Under the pieces are notes generated by a model. That model was not told the origin of the DNA and searched no databases. It was given only the letters and a program-made list of their open reading frames with translations. Position numbers and translations under genes: made by a program. A stretch of 7,208 bases of DNA from Planctomycetota bacterium (GTDB taxonomy: Bacteria; Planctomycetota; Planctomycetia; Pirellulales; UBA1268): the NCBI GenBank assembly GCA_003669255.1, contig QWPO01000031.1:1-7208 (forward strand). The letters are read 5' to 3'. Shown piece by piece: positions 1-6,645 of this stretch. Within the stretch, counting starts at the first letter, position 1. Every line of letters starts with the position of its first letter.

Positions 1-16
1 GGCTCCGAATGCCCAA

Positions 17-47
17 GGCTGCAGGGGCCATGGATGGCCCTGCAGCC
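17..47 (-). terminator. Hairpin downstream of the small secreted protein gene, possible terminator
   Basis: A near-perfect inverted repeat begins 6 nt after the stop codon of the 54-398 gene. The arms at 17-29 and 36-47 pair over 12 bp with one bulged G, around an ATGGAT loop. On the minus strand it is followed by TTGGGC and not by a run of T, so it is not a classic intrinsic terminator. Its position directly after a stop, with no gene visible between it and the window edge, favours a transcription end or an mRNA 3' stabilising structure. Confidence 0.45.
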
Positions 48-53
48 GTACAT

Positions 54-398
54 TCAGAACACGTCGAGATGGAAGTGGTGGCCCTGGTAGTAGCGGCGCG
101 ACTTCGGGTAGTCGTTCTGCCAGGCCCGGTTGTAGACCGGCACCCGCATCTCCTGCGGATAGCGGTAGTAGAGGTCGTTGGCGCTCTGGTAGTAGCCGTC
201 CTGGTAGAAGTTCTGTGGATACCAGACGTACGGATAGTGGTAGAGCCGGTTCCAGTCGTGGGCGTTGTAGGAGTTGCCCCACTGGTAGCCGTAGGCCTGC
301 GTGCCGGCGCCGACGGGTGCCTGGGCGGCCGCGTCACGGGCGGTGAAAGCGACGAGCGCAAGGGCGGTGACCGCCCCGGCGGCGAAAGAACGAAGCAT
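54..398 (-). CDS. Small secreted Tyr/Trp-rich protein of unknown function
   Basis: The product has 114 residues. Residues 1-25 look like a Sec signal peptide: a short basic start (MLR), a hydrophobic Ala/Leu/Val core, and a probable cleavage after the AAA before QAPVG. The mature part is about 89 residues with 17 Tyr and 4 Trp, grouped in motifs such as DWNRLYHYPYVWYPQNFY (48-65), LYYRYPQEM (76-84) and the C-terminal GHHFHLDVF. It has no cysteine and no transmembrane segment beyond the signal. I recall similar short proteins with DWNRLYHYPY-type and HHF-LDVF ends in Rhodopirellula-like planctomycetes, sometimes labelled 'calmodulin-binding'; I consider that label unsupported. The start is well set: AGGGGG at 407-412 lies 8 nt before the ATG, and the signal peptide begins there. 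It lies 93 nt downstream of the hydrolase gene in the same direction and could have its own promoter. The aromatic repeats suggest a cell-envelope or surface role, which is inference only. Confidence 0.85.
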   Translation of the reverse strand: MLRSFAAGAVTALALVAFTARDAAAQAPVGAGTQAYGYQWGNSYNAHDWNRLYHYPYVWYPQNFYQDGYYQSANDLYYRYPQEMRVPVYNRAWQNDYPKSRRYYQGHHFHLDVF

Positions 399-406
399 CG
401 GATTGT

Positions 407-412
407 CCCCCT
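407..412 (-). promoter_or_regulatory. Ribosome binding site of the small secreted protein gene
   Basis: On the minus strand AGGGGG (continuing into GA) lies 8 nt before the ATG at 398-396. It is among the clearest Shine-Dalgarno-like sites in the window and supports this start. The rest of the 399-491 gap has only a weak -10-like GATACT about 35 nt upstream of this site, without a convincing -35 element. Confidence 0.55.
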
Positions 413-491
413 GAGAATCCAGCGTCAGGAGGAGTATCGACCGTCCCTACGACCGGTCTTCACGGAAAATCCGGCAGGGTCGCCCGGTGGG

Positions 492-1277
492 TCAGGGGGC
501 TGGGAACCTGCCTTCAGCGAGGTCGCGGTCCCACTCGTCGAGCAGTGGCCAGTGCGGAGCGCAGGTACCAAAGTCGGCGAGTTTCAGATAGCCCTTGAGG
601 CGGGTGATCGTGGCGGCAAGAAGCCGGTCGTCCTTCCGGAAGATCGGACCGTGGCTCGGCAGCAGCCATTCCACGTCGCTGGCGGCAATGCGGTCGAGCG
701 ACTGGATGAAGGAGGGGATGTCGCTGCCGTGGTGGGCGTCGATCGCGCCGACCGAGCCGTCGCGGTAGATGTTGTCACCCGAGAGCAGCAGGTTGCCCAT
801 CCGGAAGGCGAGCTGGCTGTCGGTGTGGCCGGGCGTGAGCCAGACCTCGAGCGACCGACCGCCGACGTCGATCCTGTCGCCGTCGACGATCGGGCGGTCG
901 ACCTTCACCTTCGGCATATCGAGGTGGACGTTTTGAGCGTCGATCTCGGCGAACGTTTTGATGCGATCGCCGCTCTCCAGCGACGGTACGGCCTTCGGGT
1001 GGGCGAGCACCGGGGCCTTGAGGATCGACTTGGCCTTGGCGAGCCCCTGGATGTGGTCCACATCGGCATGGGTGGCCACCAGCGCCTGGCATTGCGACAG
1101 CGGAAAGTCCATCTGCCGGATCAGTTCGATGATCTCATCGACGCTCTCCTCGTAGCCGATGTCGATGAGCGCCCAGTCGCGGTCGTCGTAGACGAGGTAG
1201 ACGTTGCAGCCGATCCGCCAGCCTGCCTGATAGTTCATCTCGATCACACCGGGAAAGACTGGGCGGCGTTCGAGCAT
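492..1277 (-). CDS. Metallo-beta-lactamase-fold hydrolase (glyoxalase II-like)
   Basis: The product has 261 residues and covers a single MBL domain. Visible metal-site motifs are T-H70-A-D72-V-D74-H75 after a beta strand (QALVATH), TPGH151TDSQ, LLLSGD168N and LPSH209GP. The order and spacing fit the glyoxalase II/MBL superfamily; substrate is unknown. No signal peptide or membrane segment is visible, so it is probably cytoplasmic. The position that is usually the second His of HxHxDH is Asp72, which should change coordination at metal site 1. The frame stays open upstream to 1433, but that extension is Arg/Pro-rich and looks non-coding; I chose the ATG at 1277 because the domain begins just after it (MLERRPVFPGVIEMNYQAG). 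No clear Shine-Dalgarno precedes it, and ATG at 1238 (MNYQAG) is an alternative. It is divergent from the GTPase gene at 1432. Confidence 0.88.
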   Translation of the reverse strand: MLERRPVFPGVIEMNYQAGWRIGCNVYLVYDDRDWALIDIGYEESVDEIIELIRQMDFPLSQCQALVATHADVDHIQGLAKAKSILKAPVLAHPKAVPSLESGDRIKTFAEIDAQNVHLDMPKVKVDRPIVDGDRIDVGGRSLEVWLTPGHTDSQLAFRMGNLLLSGDNIYRDGSVGAIDAHHGSDIPSFIQSLDRIAASDVEWLLPSHGPIFRKDDRLLAATITRLKGYLKLADFGTCAPHWPLLDEWDRDLAEGRFPAP

Positions 1278-1431
1278 GGCGGAGGAGGCGGACGAAAGGG
1301 GGGGGCAGTGCCGGGTTTGCGGGGAAATCCCGCCGAGGACACACTTGGATCGGATCGCGGGCGAGCCGAGTGGCCGCAGTCTAGGGCGGCGAAACCGCGG
1401 TGGCAACGAACGCCGCGGCTGTCCGGCCGGC
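1278..1431. promoter_or_regulatory. Divergent intergenic region, expected to hold both promoters
   Basis: These 154 bp separate the minus-strand hydrolase from the plus-strand GTPase cluster, so promoters for both directions should lie here. I see no convincing -35/-10 pair. Two local features stand out: a run of eight G at 1298-1305, and an imperfect inverted repeat at 1312-1332 (CGGGTTT, six-base spacer, AAATCCCG with one unpaired T). Either could be incidental in DNA of this composition. The role is inferred from position only. Confidence 0.4.
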
Positions 1432-3294
1432 ATGGTGAATCAACAGGAGCGGAGCGCCGAGTCGCGGCAGAGCATGGTGTCCAGTGGCCAGTCCGCCGCG
1501 CCGTCGTTTGCCGCCTGGGCTGGAAGCGTGGCTGAACTCTGTGCTGCGGTCGATCGACTGACGCCAGTGGCCGCCTCTCTCGGCGTCACCGATGCGTCGG
1601 CCGCCGCATGGCACGGCGCCCTCTACGGCAAGTTGCGGCCGCAAGTGTCGCGGGAGCCGCTGCTGGTCGCCGCCATCTGCGGCGGCACGAACACCGGCAA
1701 GAGCCTGATCACCAACTCGCTTGTTGGCTCTGACATCAGTCGCTCGACGCCCGAAGCCGCCCGCACGCTCCATCCCGTCGCGAGCCTCGCCCGGGGCGTC
1801 GCCGCCCGCACCGATCTGGCCGCGCTCTTCCCGGGCTTCCGGCCGGTTGCCTGGCGGAGCGAGGCCGACGCGGTCGATGCCGAGGCCGCCGACGTGCTCG
1901 TCTGGAGGGAAGACTCGGGTGGCGAGCAGCCCGAGCGGCTCGTCGTTCTCGATACCCCCGACATCGACGGCACGCTCCGCGAGAACTGGCACCGGGCCGA
2001 ACTCGTTCGCAACGCCGCCGATGTGATCATCGCCGTGCTCACACAACAGAAGTACAACGACGCCGCGGTCCGCGACTTCTTTGCGGCCGCCGCGGTCGCT
2101 GGCAAGACGGTGATCGTCGTCTTCAACATGGTGGACTGGCCGCGGCAGCGGGAGCGGATCGCCGGCTGGCTGGCCACGTTTGCCGCCGAGACGGGCGTCG
2201 CGGCGGCGGCGGTCTATGCCGGACCGCACGACTTTGATGCCGCCGAGGCGGGCAGGATCACGCTGCATCCGCTTCCCGAACTCACGCCCGGCGGTGCCGA
2301 CGAGCCGCTCAAGGAGCGGCTCGCGACCGGCGACTTCGACCGCATCAAACGGCAGGCAATGGCCGGCGCGATGCGGGTGGTGGCCGATCCCGAGCAGGGT
2401 CTGGGAGGCTGGCTCGACGCCATCGATCGGGCCGCCGCCGGCTGGCGAGATGCGCAGCGGCTCTTGGAACGCGAGGGCCGCGTGCAGGTGGAACTGCCGT
2501 CGCCGCCTCGGGAGATCGTCTGGGACGAGGTCTGGATGTGGCTCGAGCCGCGGCGGTCGGCGGTTGATCTTGTCGTCAGCAGTGGGTACCGCACCGTCGG
2601 CCAGGGTGTGTCGTGGGCCGCTCGCCGGCTCGGCGTCGGCCGCACGGCCGCGGAGCGAAAAGAAGACTTCGCCGCCACGGAACTCGAGGCGCTCAAGCGG
2701 GCACTCGCCGACTTCATCGATCGGCTCGACGACGCCTGCCGCCGCGACGACCGACTGGGACGGTTGCTCGGACCACGGCTCGCGACCGGCGACCGCCAGG
2801 CGTGGTATGCCGACCTCGAGCGGCGGCATGCAGCGCTGCCGCTGGTGTCGGAGGACTATCGCACCTTCGTGCGGGCCGAACTCGACAGGTTTGCCGCCGC
2901 GAATCCCGGGATGGTGAAGGCGGTGCTCACCGCACTCACCGTCGGATCGGTCGTGCGGCCGGTGATGACGCTCGCGCTCTTCAGCGCTGGGGCCGCCGCC
3001 GTGCCTGCGGCGGCGGGCGTCTTGCATCACGTACTCGACTTCGGCGTCGCGGTGGCGGCACCGCTGGCGGGCGAGGGGGCCGTCGCGGCGGCGTCGCAAG
3101 GCATTCGGCCGCTGATCGAGCGGCTGTTCGCCGGCTGGTCAGCGGAACGAGGGCGAATCCTCGCCGAGACGCTCCACGACGTAGTGCTTGGCGACGGCGT
3201 CGAGGAGATCGGACGACTGGCGTCATCGGGTTCACGGCCCGAACTCGTGCGGGCACGACAACTGCTCGTGGAATGTTCGCGGGAGTGCGGCTGA
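1432..3294 (+). CDS. Large P-loop GTPase with C-terminal helical/hydrophobic region, first of a tandem pair
   Basis: The product has 620 residues. The G domain occupies about residues 75-265: G1 is GGTNTGKS (84-91), a switch-I region with several Thr follows (105-113), G3 is D174-T-P-D177 where canonical GTPases have DxxG, TQQKY lies at 204-208, and the G4 position reads N232-M-V-D235 in place of NKxD. Residues 325-490 look alpha-helical and rich in charged residues. Residues 496-556 are strongly hydrophobic and Ala/Val-rich and could form a membrane hairpin or inserting paddle. This plan resembles bacterial dynamin-like or Era/HSR1-related membrane GTPases; the exact family is not established. 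The start is uncertain: ATG at 1432 has no good ribosome site, and ATG at 1474 would give 606 residues; the G domain is unaffected. The longer open frame starting at 1276 is rejected because its first 52 residues are Arg/Gly-rich. The stop is 2 nt before the next GTPase gene. Confidence 0.85.
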   Translation: MVNQQERSAESRQSMVSSGQSAAPSFAAWAGSVAELCAAVDRLTPVAASLGVTDASAAAWHGALYGKLRPQVSREPLLVAAICGGTNTGKSLITNSLVGSDISRSTPEAARTLHPVASLARGVAARTDLAALFPGFRPVAWRSEADAVDAEAADVLVWREDSGGEQPERLVVLDTPDIDGTLRENWHRAELVRNAADVIIAVLTQQKYNDAAVRDFFAAAAVAGKTVIVVFNMVDWPRQRERIAGWLATFAAETGVAAAAVYAGPHDFDAAEAGRITLHPLPELTPGGADEPLKERLATGDFDRIKRQAMAGAMRVVADPEQGLGGWLDAIDRAAAGWRDAQRLLEREGRVQVELPSPPREIVWDEVWMWLEPRRSAVDLVVSSGYRTVGQGVSWAARRLGVGRTAAERKEDFAATELEALKRALADFIDRLDDACRRDDRLGRLLGPRLATGDRQAWYADLERRHAALPLVSEDYRTFVRAELDRFAAANPGMVKAVLTALTVGSVVRPVMTLALFSAGAAAVPAAAGVLHHVLDFGVAVAAPLAGEGAVAAASQGIRPLIERLFAGWSAERGRILAETLHDVVLGDGVEEIGRLASSGSRPELVRARQLLVECSRECG

Positions 3295-3296
3295 CA

Positions 3297-3812
3297 ATGG
3301 ACACACCGACCGGATCACCGTCGTCCAGTGCGGCCGCCGAGCCCGACTTCGCGGCGTTCGATCTGCTCGTCGAGGCGCTCAGCCGCTGGGCACCGTCTGG
3401 TCCCGCCTGGCCGCCCGCCCGCCGCGTGAAGAGTGAGTGGGAGGGCGTGGCCCCGCGACTCGACAAGGCGCGTCTCGAACTCTCGCGGGTGCTCGTCGTG
3501 GGCGTGGTCGGCGGCACCGGCACGGGCAAGAGCACGCTCGTCAACGCGCTGGCCGGCAGCGAGGTGACCACGGCGGGCGATGTGGCCCGGCCCACGACCA
3601 TTAATCCCGTCGTCGTGGCGGCGCGAGACGTGGATGTCTCCTGGCTGCCGCTCGACGCCATGCAGGCGCGGCTCGTGCGGAGCGACTCGCCCGCGGTCGC
3701 CAATATCGTGCTGGTCGACTGCCCCGACCCCGACACGCAGTCCGCGGCTGGGACGCCGCCTGCAGAGTCGTCAAAGCCGAGCGCCACCAACCACAACCGC
3801 GACCTTCTCTAG
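3297..3812 (+). CDS. N-terminal part of second GTPase, ended by an in-frame TAG
   Basis: This 171-residue reading frame is the start of a protein related in plan to the GTPase just upstream. It contains G1 GGTGTGKS at 72-79, a switch-I candidate AGDVARPTTINP (93-104) and G3 D141-C-P-D144, then stops at TAG 3810-3812. The same frame continues directly after the TAG for 437 more codons with the missing core strand, the G4 region and the C-terminal half. Read through, the gene would be 610 codons, close to the 620 of its neighbour. The ATG at 3297 comes 2 nt after the previous TGA and has GGGAG 11 nt upstream, which suggests translational coupling. A single C-to-T change of a CAG codon would explain the TAG, as would a sequencing or assembly error. 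Taken alone this fragment lacks the second half of the G domain and is unlikely to be an active GTPase. It can equally be annotated as the 5' part of one pseudogene spanning 3297-5129. Confidence 0.75.
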   Translation: MDTPTGSPSSSAAAEPDFAAFDLLVEALSRWAPSGPAWPPARRVKSEWEGVAPRLDKARLELSRVLVVGVVGGTGTGKSTLVNALAGSEVTTAGDVARPTTINPVVVAARDVDVSWLPLDAMQARLVRSDSPAVANIVLVDCPDPDTQSAAGTPPAESSKPSATNHNRDLL

Positions 3813-3815
3813 GCG

Positions 3816-5129
3816 GTGCTGCCGGCCTGCGACGTGCTCCTGCTGGTCTCGACGGCGCAGAAGTATCGCTCGTGGATTGTGGCCCGCGAGGTGGCGGCGT
3901 TCGCGCCCGGACGGCCGCTGCTCTTCGTGCAGACCCACGCCTCCCGCGATCCGGACATTCGCGCTGACTGGCGGAAGGAACTGGAGTCGCAGGGCTTCGA
4001 TGTGCCGCGGATCTTCCGCATCGACGGGGTCGAGGCGGCGGCGCGCGCCGCGGCCGGACTCGAACCCGAGCCCGGCTTCCGCGACCTCGTGGCGGCGATT
4101 GACGGGGAACTGGCCGGCCGCGCGGCCAGACGGGTCCGTCGCACCGGTGCCCTCGACCTCGCCGCCTGGTTCACGCGGCAGGCGCGGGCTGACCTCGCTG
4201 CGAGCGGGGAACCGGTGGCGGCGCTCGCGGCCGGCGTCGAGACGGAACGCGGCCGGCTGGAAGCGATTCTCGCCCGCGCGATCGGCGAAACCCTCCGCGC
4301 CAACCGCTCGGCCTGGCAGCGGCTGATCGCCGACGACGTGGTGGCCCGCTGGCACGGCGGACCGTTTGCGAGTTTCTTGCACGTGATCGCGGCGCTGGGG
4401 TCGCTTTGGAGTCGCGTGCGGCCCGGAACGGGCGTCGTCGGCAGGCTGCTCGCCGGTCAGTCGGTGTCTGGCACCGTGCGGGATGGCGGCTGGAAGGCGG
4501 TCGAGGAACTTGGGCTGCCCGCGGGAGAAGTGGAGCAGTCGCGGAGCGTGCTGGCCGGACTCGCCGCGCGGGCCGGCATGCAGGAGCCGCTTGTCGGACG
4601 GGCGCGGCTCGACGATGCCGCCGCCACGGCTGCGACCGGGGCGCTCGTTGATCGCGCGGGCGCGTGGCTCTCCGCGGGCATCGACCGGCTCGTGGTGGAG
4701 CGTCGCGGCCGCGTCGGTCGTTCCGCTTACCACTGGCTCTTCGAGGCGCTCTTCTCGGCGCTCCTGGTCACCGTGCTCGTGCGGGCCGGCTGGAACTTCT
4801 TCCACGGCAACCTCTGGGAGGGAAAGCCCGTCTCTGGTATCGGCTTTCTCGAGGAGGCGATCGTCTGGGTGATCCTCTGGGGGTTTCTGCTCCGCTGGCT
4901 GATCTTCGCGCTGGTGCGTCTCGGCCTCGATCGCGATATCCAGGGGCTCGTTGGCTCCGTCGCCTCGTCGCGGCTCGTTGATCCCCTGCTTGCCGACTTC
5001 GCGGTGGCCGCCGCTGCTGCCTCAACATGGATCGACGAGGGCACGCGACTCGGTGTCGAGGCCGACCGTCTCGCCGGCGGCTGCGGTGAGACAACCGGAC
5101 TCGGCCGACTGCGGAGGCCGGCGACGTGA
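3816..5129 (+). CDS. C-terminal part of second GTPase, with two membrane segments
   Basis: This is the continuation, in the same frame, of the interrupted gene starting at 3297. If translated separately it would begin at GTG 3816, 3 nt after the TAG, giving 437 residues; no ribosome site is visible, so only reinitiation or stop read-through would produce it. It begins within the G domain: VLPACDVLLLVSTAQKYRS matches the position of the neighbour's ADVIIAVLTQQKY, and FVQTHASRD (37-45) sits where G4 is expected, without NKxD. A long helical region follows, then GGPFASFLHVIAALGSLWS (181-199), which may be an amphipathic membrane-contact helix. Two likely transmembrane segments lie at about 306-328 and 348-368, separated by a short loop. 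This suggests a membrane-anchored dynamin-like GTPase. Its stop TGA overlaps the GTG start of the transporter gene. Intact coding over 437 codons after the TAG argues that any loss is recent. Confidence 0.72.
   Translation: MLPACDVLLLVSTAQKYRSWIVAREVAAFAPGRPLLFVQTHASRDPDIRADWRKELESQGFDVPRIFRIDGVEAAARAAAGLEPEPGFRDLVAAIDGELAGRAARRVRRTGALDLAAWFTRQARADLAASGEPVAALAAGVETERGRLEAILARAIGETLRANRSAWQRLIADDVVARWHGGPFASFLHVIAALGSLWSRVRPGTGVVGRLLAGQSVSGTVRDGGWKAVEELGLPAGEVEQSRSVLAGLAARAGMQEPLVGRARLDDAAATAATGALVDRAGAWLSAGIDRLVVERRGRVGRSAYHWLFEALFSALLVTVLVRAGWNFFHGNLWEGKPVSGIGFLEEAIVWVILWGFLLRWLIFALVRLGLDRDIQGLVGSVASSRLVDPLLADFAVAAAAASTWIDEGTRLGVEADRLAGGCGETTGLGRLRRPAT
5113..5117 (+). promoter_or_regulatory. 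Ribosome binding site of the transporter fusion gene
   Basis: GGAGG lies 8 nt before the GTG at 5126 and inside the last codons of the GTPase frame. It decides the GTG start that overlaps the preceding stop as GTGA and gives a protein beginning with a clear signal sequence. Confidence 0.7.
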
Positions 5130-6640
5130 TCGGCTGCCGACACACAATCGTGGCGGTCGCCTGCGTCGTGGCCGCCACAGTCTCGTGGGCCGGCGCCGCC
5201 GAACTCGAAGAGATCCATTCGCGGGGCGAGTTGATCTGGGCCGCCGATCAGGAGGGGGGCGGGCCCCACGTGTTTCCCGATCCCGCCGACCCGCGGCGGC
5301 TCAGCGGCTTCGAGGTGGAGTTCGCCAAACTGCTTGCCGGCGAGCTCGGCGTGAAGGCCCGCTTCCAGCAGGGGCAGTGGGACCGGTTGCCGCTCCTGCT
5401 CGACCAGTCGGCCGACTGCGTGATCAACGGCATCGAGCTCACACCCGAGCGGCGGCGTGACTACGGCTGCTCGCGTCCCTACTTTGGCTATGCGCTGCAG
5501 ATGGTGGGCCGCCGCGGCGCGCCACCGGCGACGCTCGCCGACCTCGCTGAGGCCGGATCGGCGGGGGCGTGGCGGGTCGGCGTGCTCACCGGCTCCGCCG
5601 CCGAGATCGAAATGCGGGCTCGTACCGCCCGCGGCGAGGCGCAGATCGAGGTGATCGGCTACGACGGCACACTCGACTCGATGGAGCAGGTACAAAGCGG
5701 CGTGCTCGATGCCGCGGTGCTCGACGACTGCATCGTCGCCTTTTACGCCGATCGCTTCGCCGAGCTGCGGAACGTGGATCGGCCGTTCGCCGGCGGCCTC
5801 TACACCGTGCTCACCTCCCACCGCACGCCGAAGCTCGCTGCCGCAATCGACGTCGCGATCGGCAGAATGATCGCCGACGGCCGACTCAAGAAACTCTACG
5901 ATCGCTGGGATCTCGCCGGGCGTCAGCAGATGCTCATGCTCCGCGACGCGGCCGAGATTCCCCCCGCCCGCAGCCGCACACTTGGCGAGCTCGTCCGGCA
6001 GACGCTACCGCTCTTGCTTTCGTCGGCCGGCATGACGGTGCTGCTGTCGTGCGCCGCATTTCCGCTGGCGGTCGCGGCTGGCCTGGCCGTGGCGGTCGGT
6101 CGGCTGTACGGCCCGGCGTGGCTCAGGCCGCTGCTCACCGGCTACGTCGAGGTGCTCCGCGGCACGCCGCTGATGCTCCAGCTCTACGCGATCTTCTTCC
6201 TGTTGCCGAAGATCGGCCTCGCCCTGCCGGCGCTCGCAGCGGCCATCATCGGTCTGGCGCTCAACTATTCCGCCTACGAGTCGGAGATCTACCGGGCAGG
6301 GCTGAAGGCGGTGCCACTCGGACAGTTCGAGGCGGCCCTGTCGCTCGGGCTCACGAAATGGCAGGCACTGCGTCACGTGCTCGTGCCGCAGGCGGTGCGG
6401 ATCGTGATGCCGCCGGTCACGAGCGACTTCATTGCGCTCTTTAAGGACACGAGCGTCTGTTCGGCGATCACCGTGATCGAGCTGACGAAGCGATACAGCG
6501 TACTCGCCCTCTCGACGGGCCGGATCGTGGAGTTGGCGGTGGTGACGGCAGTCCTCTATCTCTGCATGAGTTGGCCGCTCGCGCTGCTCTCGCGGTGGTT
6601 TGAGTCGCGGCTCGACCGGCCGGCGGACGGCGGATCCTGA
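5126..6640 (+). CDS. Polar amino acid ABC importer, fused substrate-binding protein and permease
   Basis: The product has 504 residues and joins two parts of an importer that are usually separate. Residues 1-25 form a signal sequence (hydrophobic core, likely cleavage near WAGA-AEL, no lipobox Cys). Residues about 27-265 are a family 3 solute-binding domain: GFEVEFAKLLAGELG, ELTPERRRDYGCSRPYF with R109 as the expected carboxylate-binding Arg, and DAAVLDD near 195-201 as the expected amino-group contact. Residues about 285-494 are a HisM/GlnP-type membrane domain, with EVLRGTPLMLQLY (342-354), the EAA cytoplasmic loop FEAALSLGLTKWQALRHVLVPQ (401-422) and several hydrophobic helices. The periplasmic N-terminus of this permease type suits direct fusion to a binding domain, as in Lactococcus GlnP. 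The amino acid taken up cannot be told from sequence. The GTG start has GGAGG 8 nt upstream and overlaps the GTPase stop, indicating coupling; the ATPase gene follows within 5 nt. Confidence 0.93.
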   Translation: MIGCRHTIVAVACVVAATVSWAGAAELEEIHSRGELIWAADQEGGGPHVFPDPADPRRLSGFEVEFAKLLAGELGVKARFQQGQWDRLPLLLDQSADCVINGIELTPERRRDYGCSRPYFGYALQMVGRRGAPPATLADLAEAGSAGAWRVGVLTGSAAEIEMRARTARGEAQIEVIGYDGTLDSMEQVQSGVLDAAVLDDCIVAFYADRFAELRNVDRPFAGGLYTVLTSHRTPKLAAAIDVAIGRMIADGRLKKLYDRWDLAGRQQMLMLRDAAEIPPARSRTLGELVRQTLPLLLSSAGMTVLLSCAAFPLAVAAGLAVAVGRLYGPAWLRPLLTGYVEVLRGTPLMLQLYAIFFLLPKIGLALPALAAAIIGLALNYSAYESEIYRAGLKAVPLGQFEAALSLGLTKWQALRHVLVPQAVRIVMPPVTSDFIALFKDTSVCSAITVIELTKRYSVLALSTGRIVELAVVTAVLYLCMSWPLALLSRWFESRLDRPADGGS

Positions 6641-6645
6641 AGGGG

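Noticed and set aside
444..465. Short inverted repeat GACCG/CGGTC upstream of the secreted protein gene
   Set aside because: The 5-bp arms with a roughly 10-nt loop are too weak to call an operator or terminator in DNA of this composition.
9..1535. 508-codon open frame on the plus strand
   Set aside because: It lies antisense to the secreted protein and the MBL hydrolase, both of which have clear motifs or a signal peptide. Its product shows no recognisable domain, and long antisense frames are expected opposite GC3-biased genes.
2317..2793. 18-nt identical direct repeat at 2317-2334 and 2776-2793
   Set aside because: Both copies lie in frame in the first GTPase and encode RLATGD. The flanks differ, and biased codon use makes short identical stretches likely, so I do not treat it as a mobile or structural repeat.
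1381..3099. 572-codon open frame on the minus strand
   Set aside because: It is antisense to the first GTPase, rich in Arg/Gly/Pro, and without domain motifs or a plausible start signal.
2613..3296. Upstream extension of the second GTPase frame into the first GTPase gene
   Set aside because: The extension is Arg-rich and overlaps a clear coding frame. The ATG at 3297 begins a sensible N-terminus 2 nt after the previous stop.
4727..5821. 364-codon open frame on the minus strand
   Set aside because: It is antisense to the GTPase C-terminal part and the transporter fusion, both of which have clear membrane segments and conserved motifs in the plus frame.
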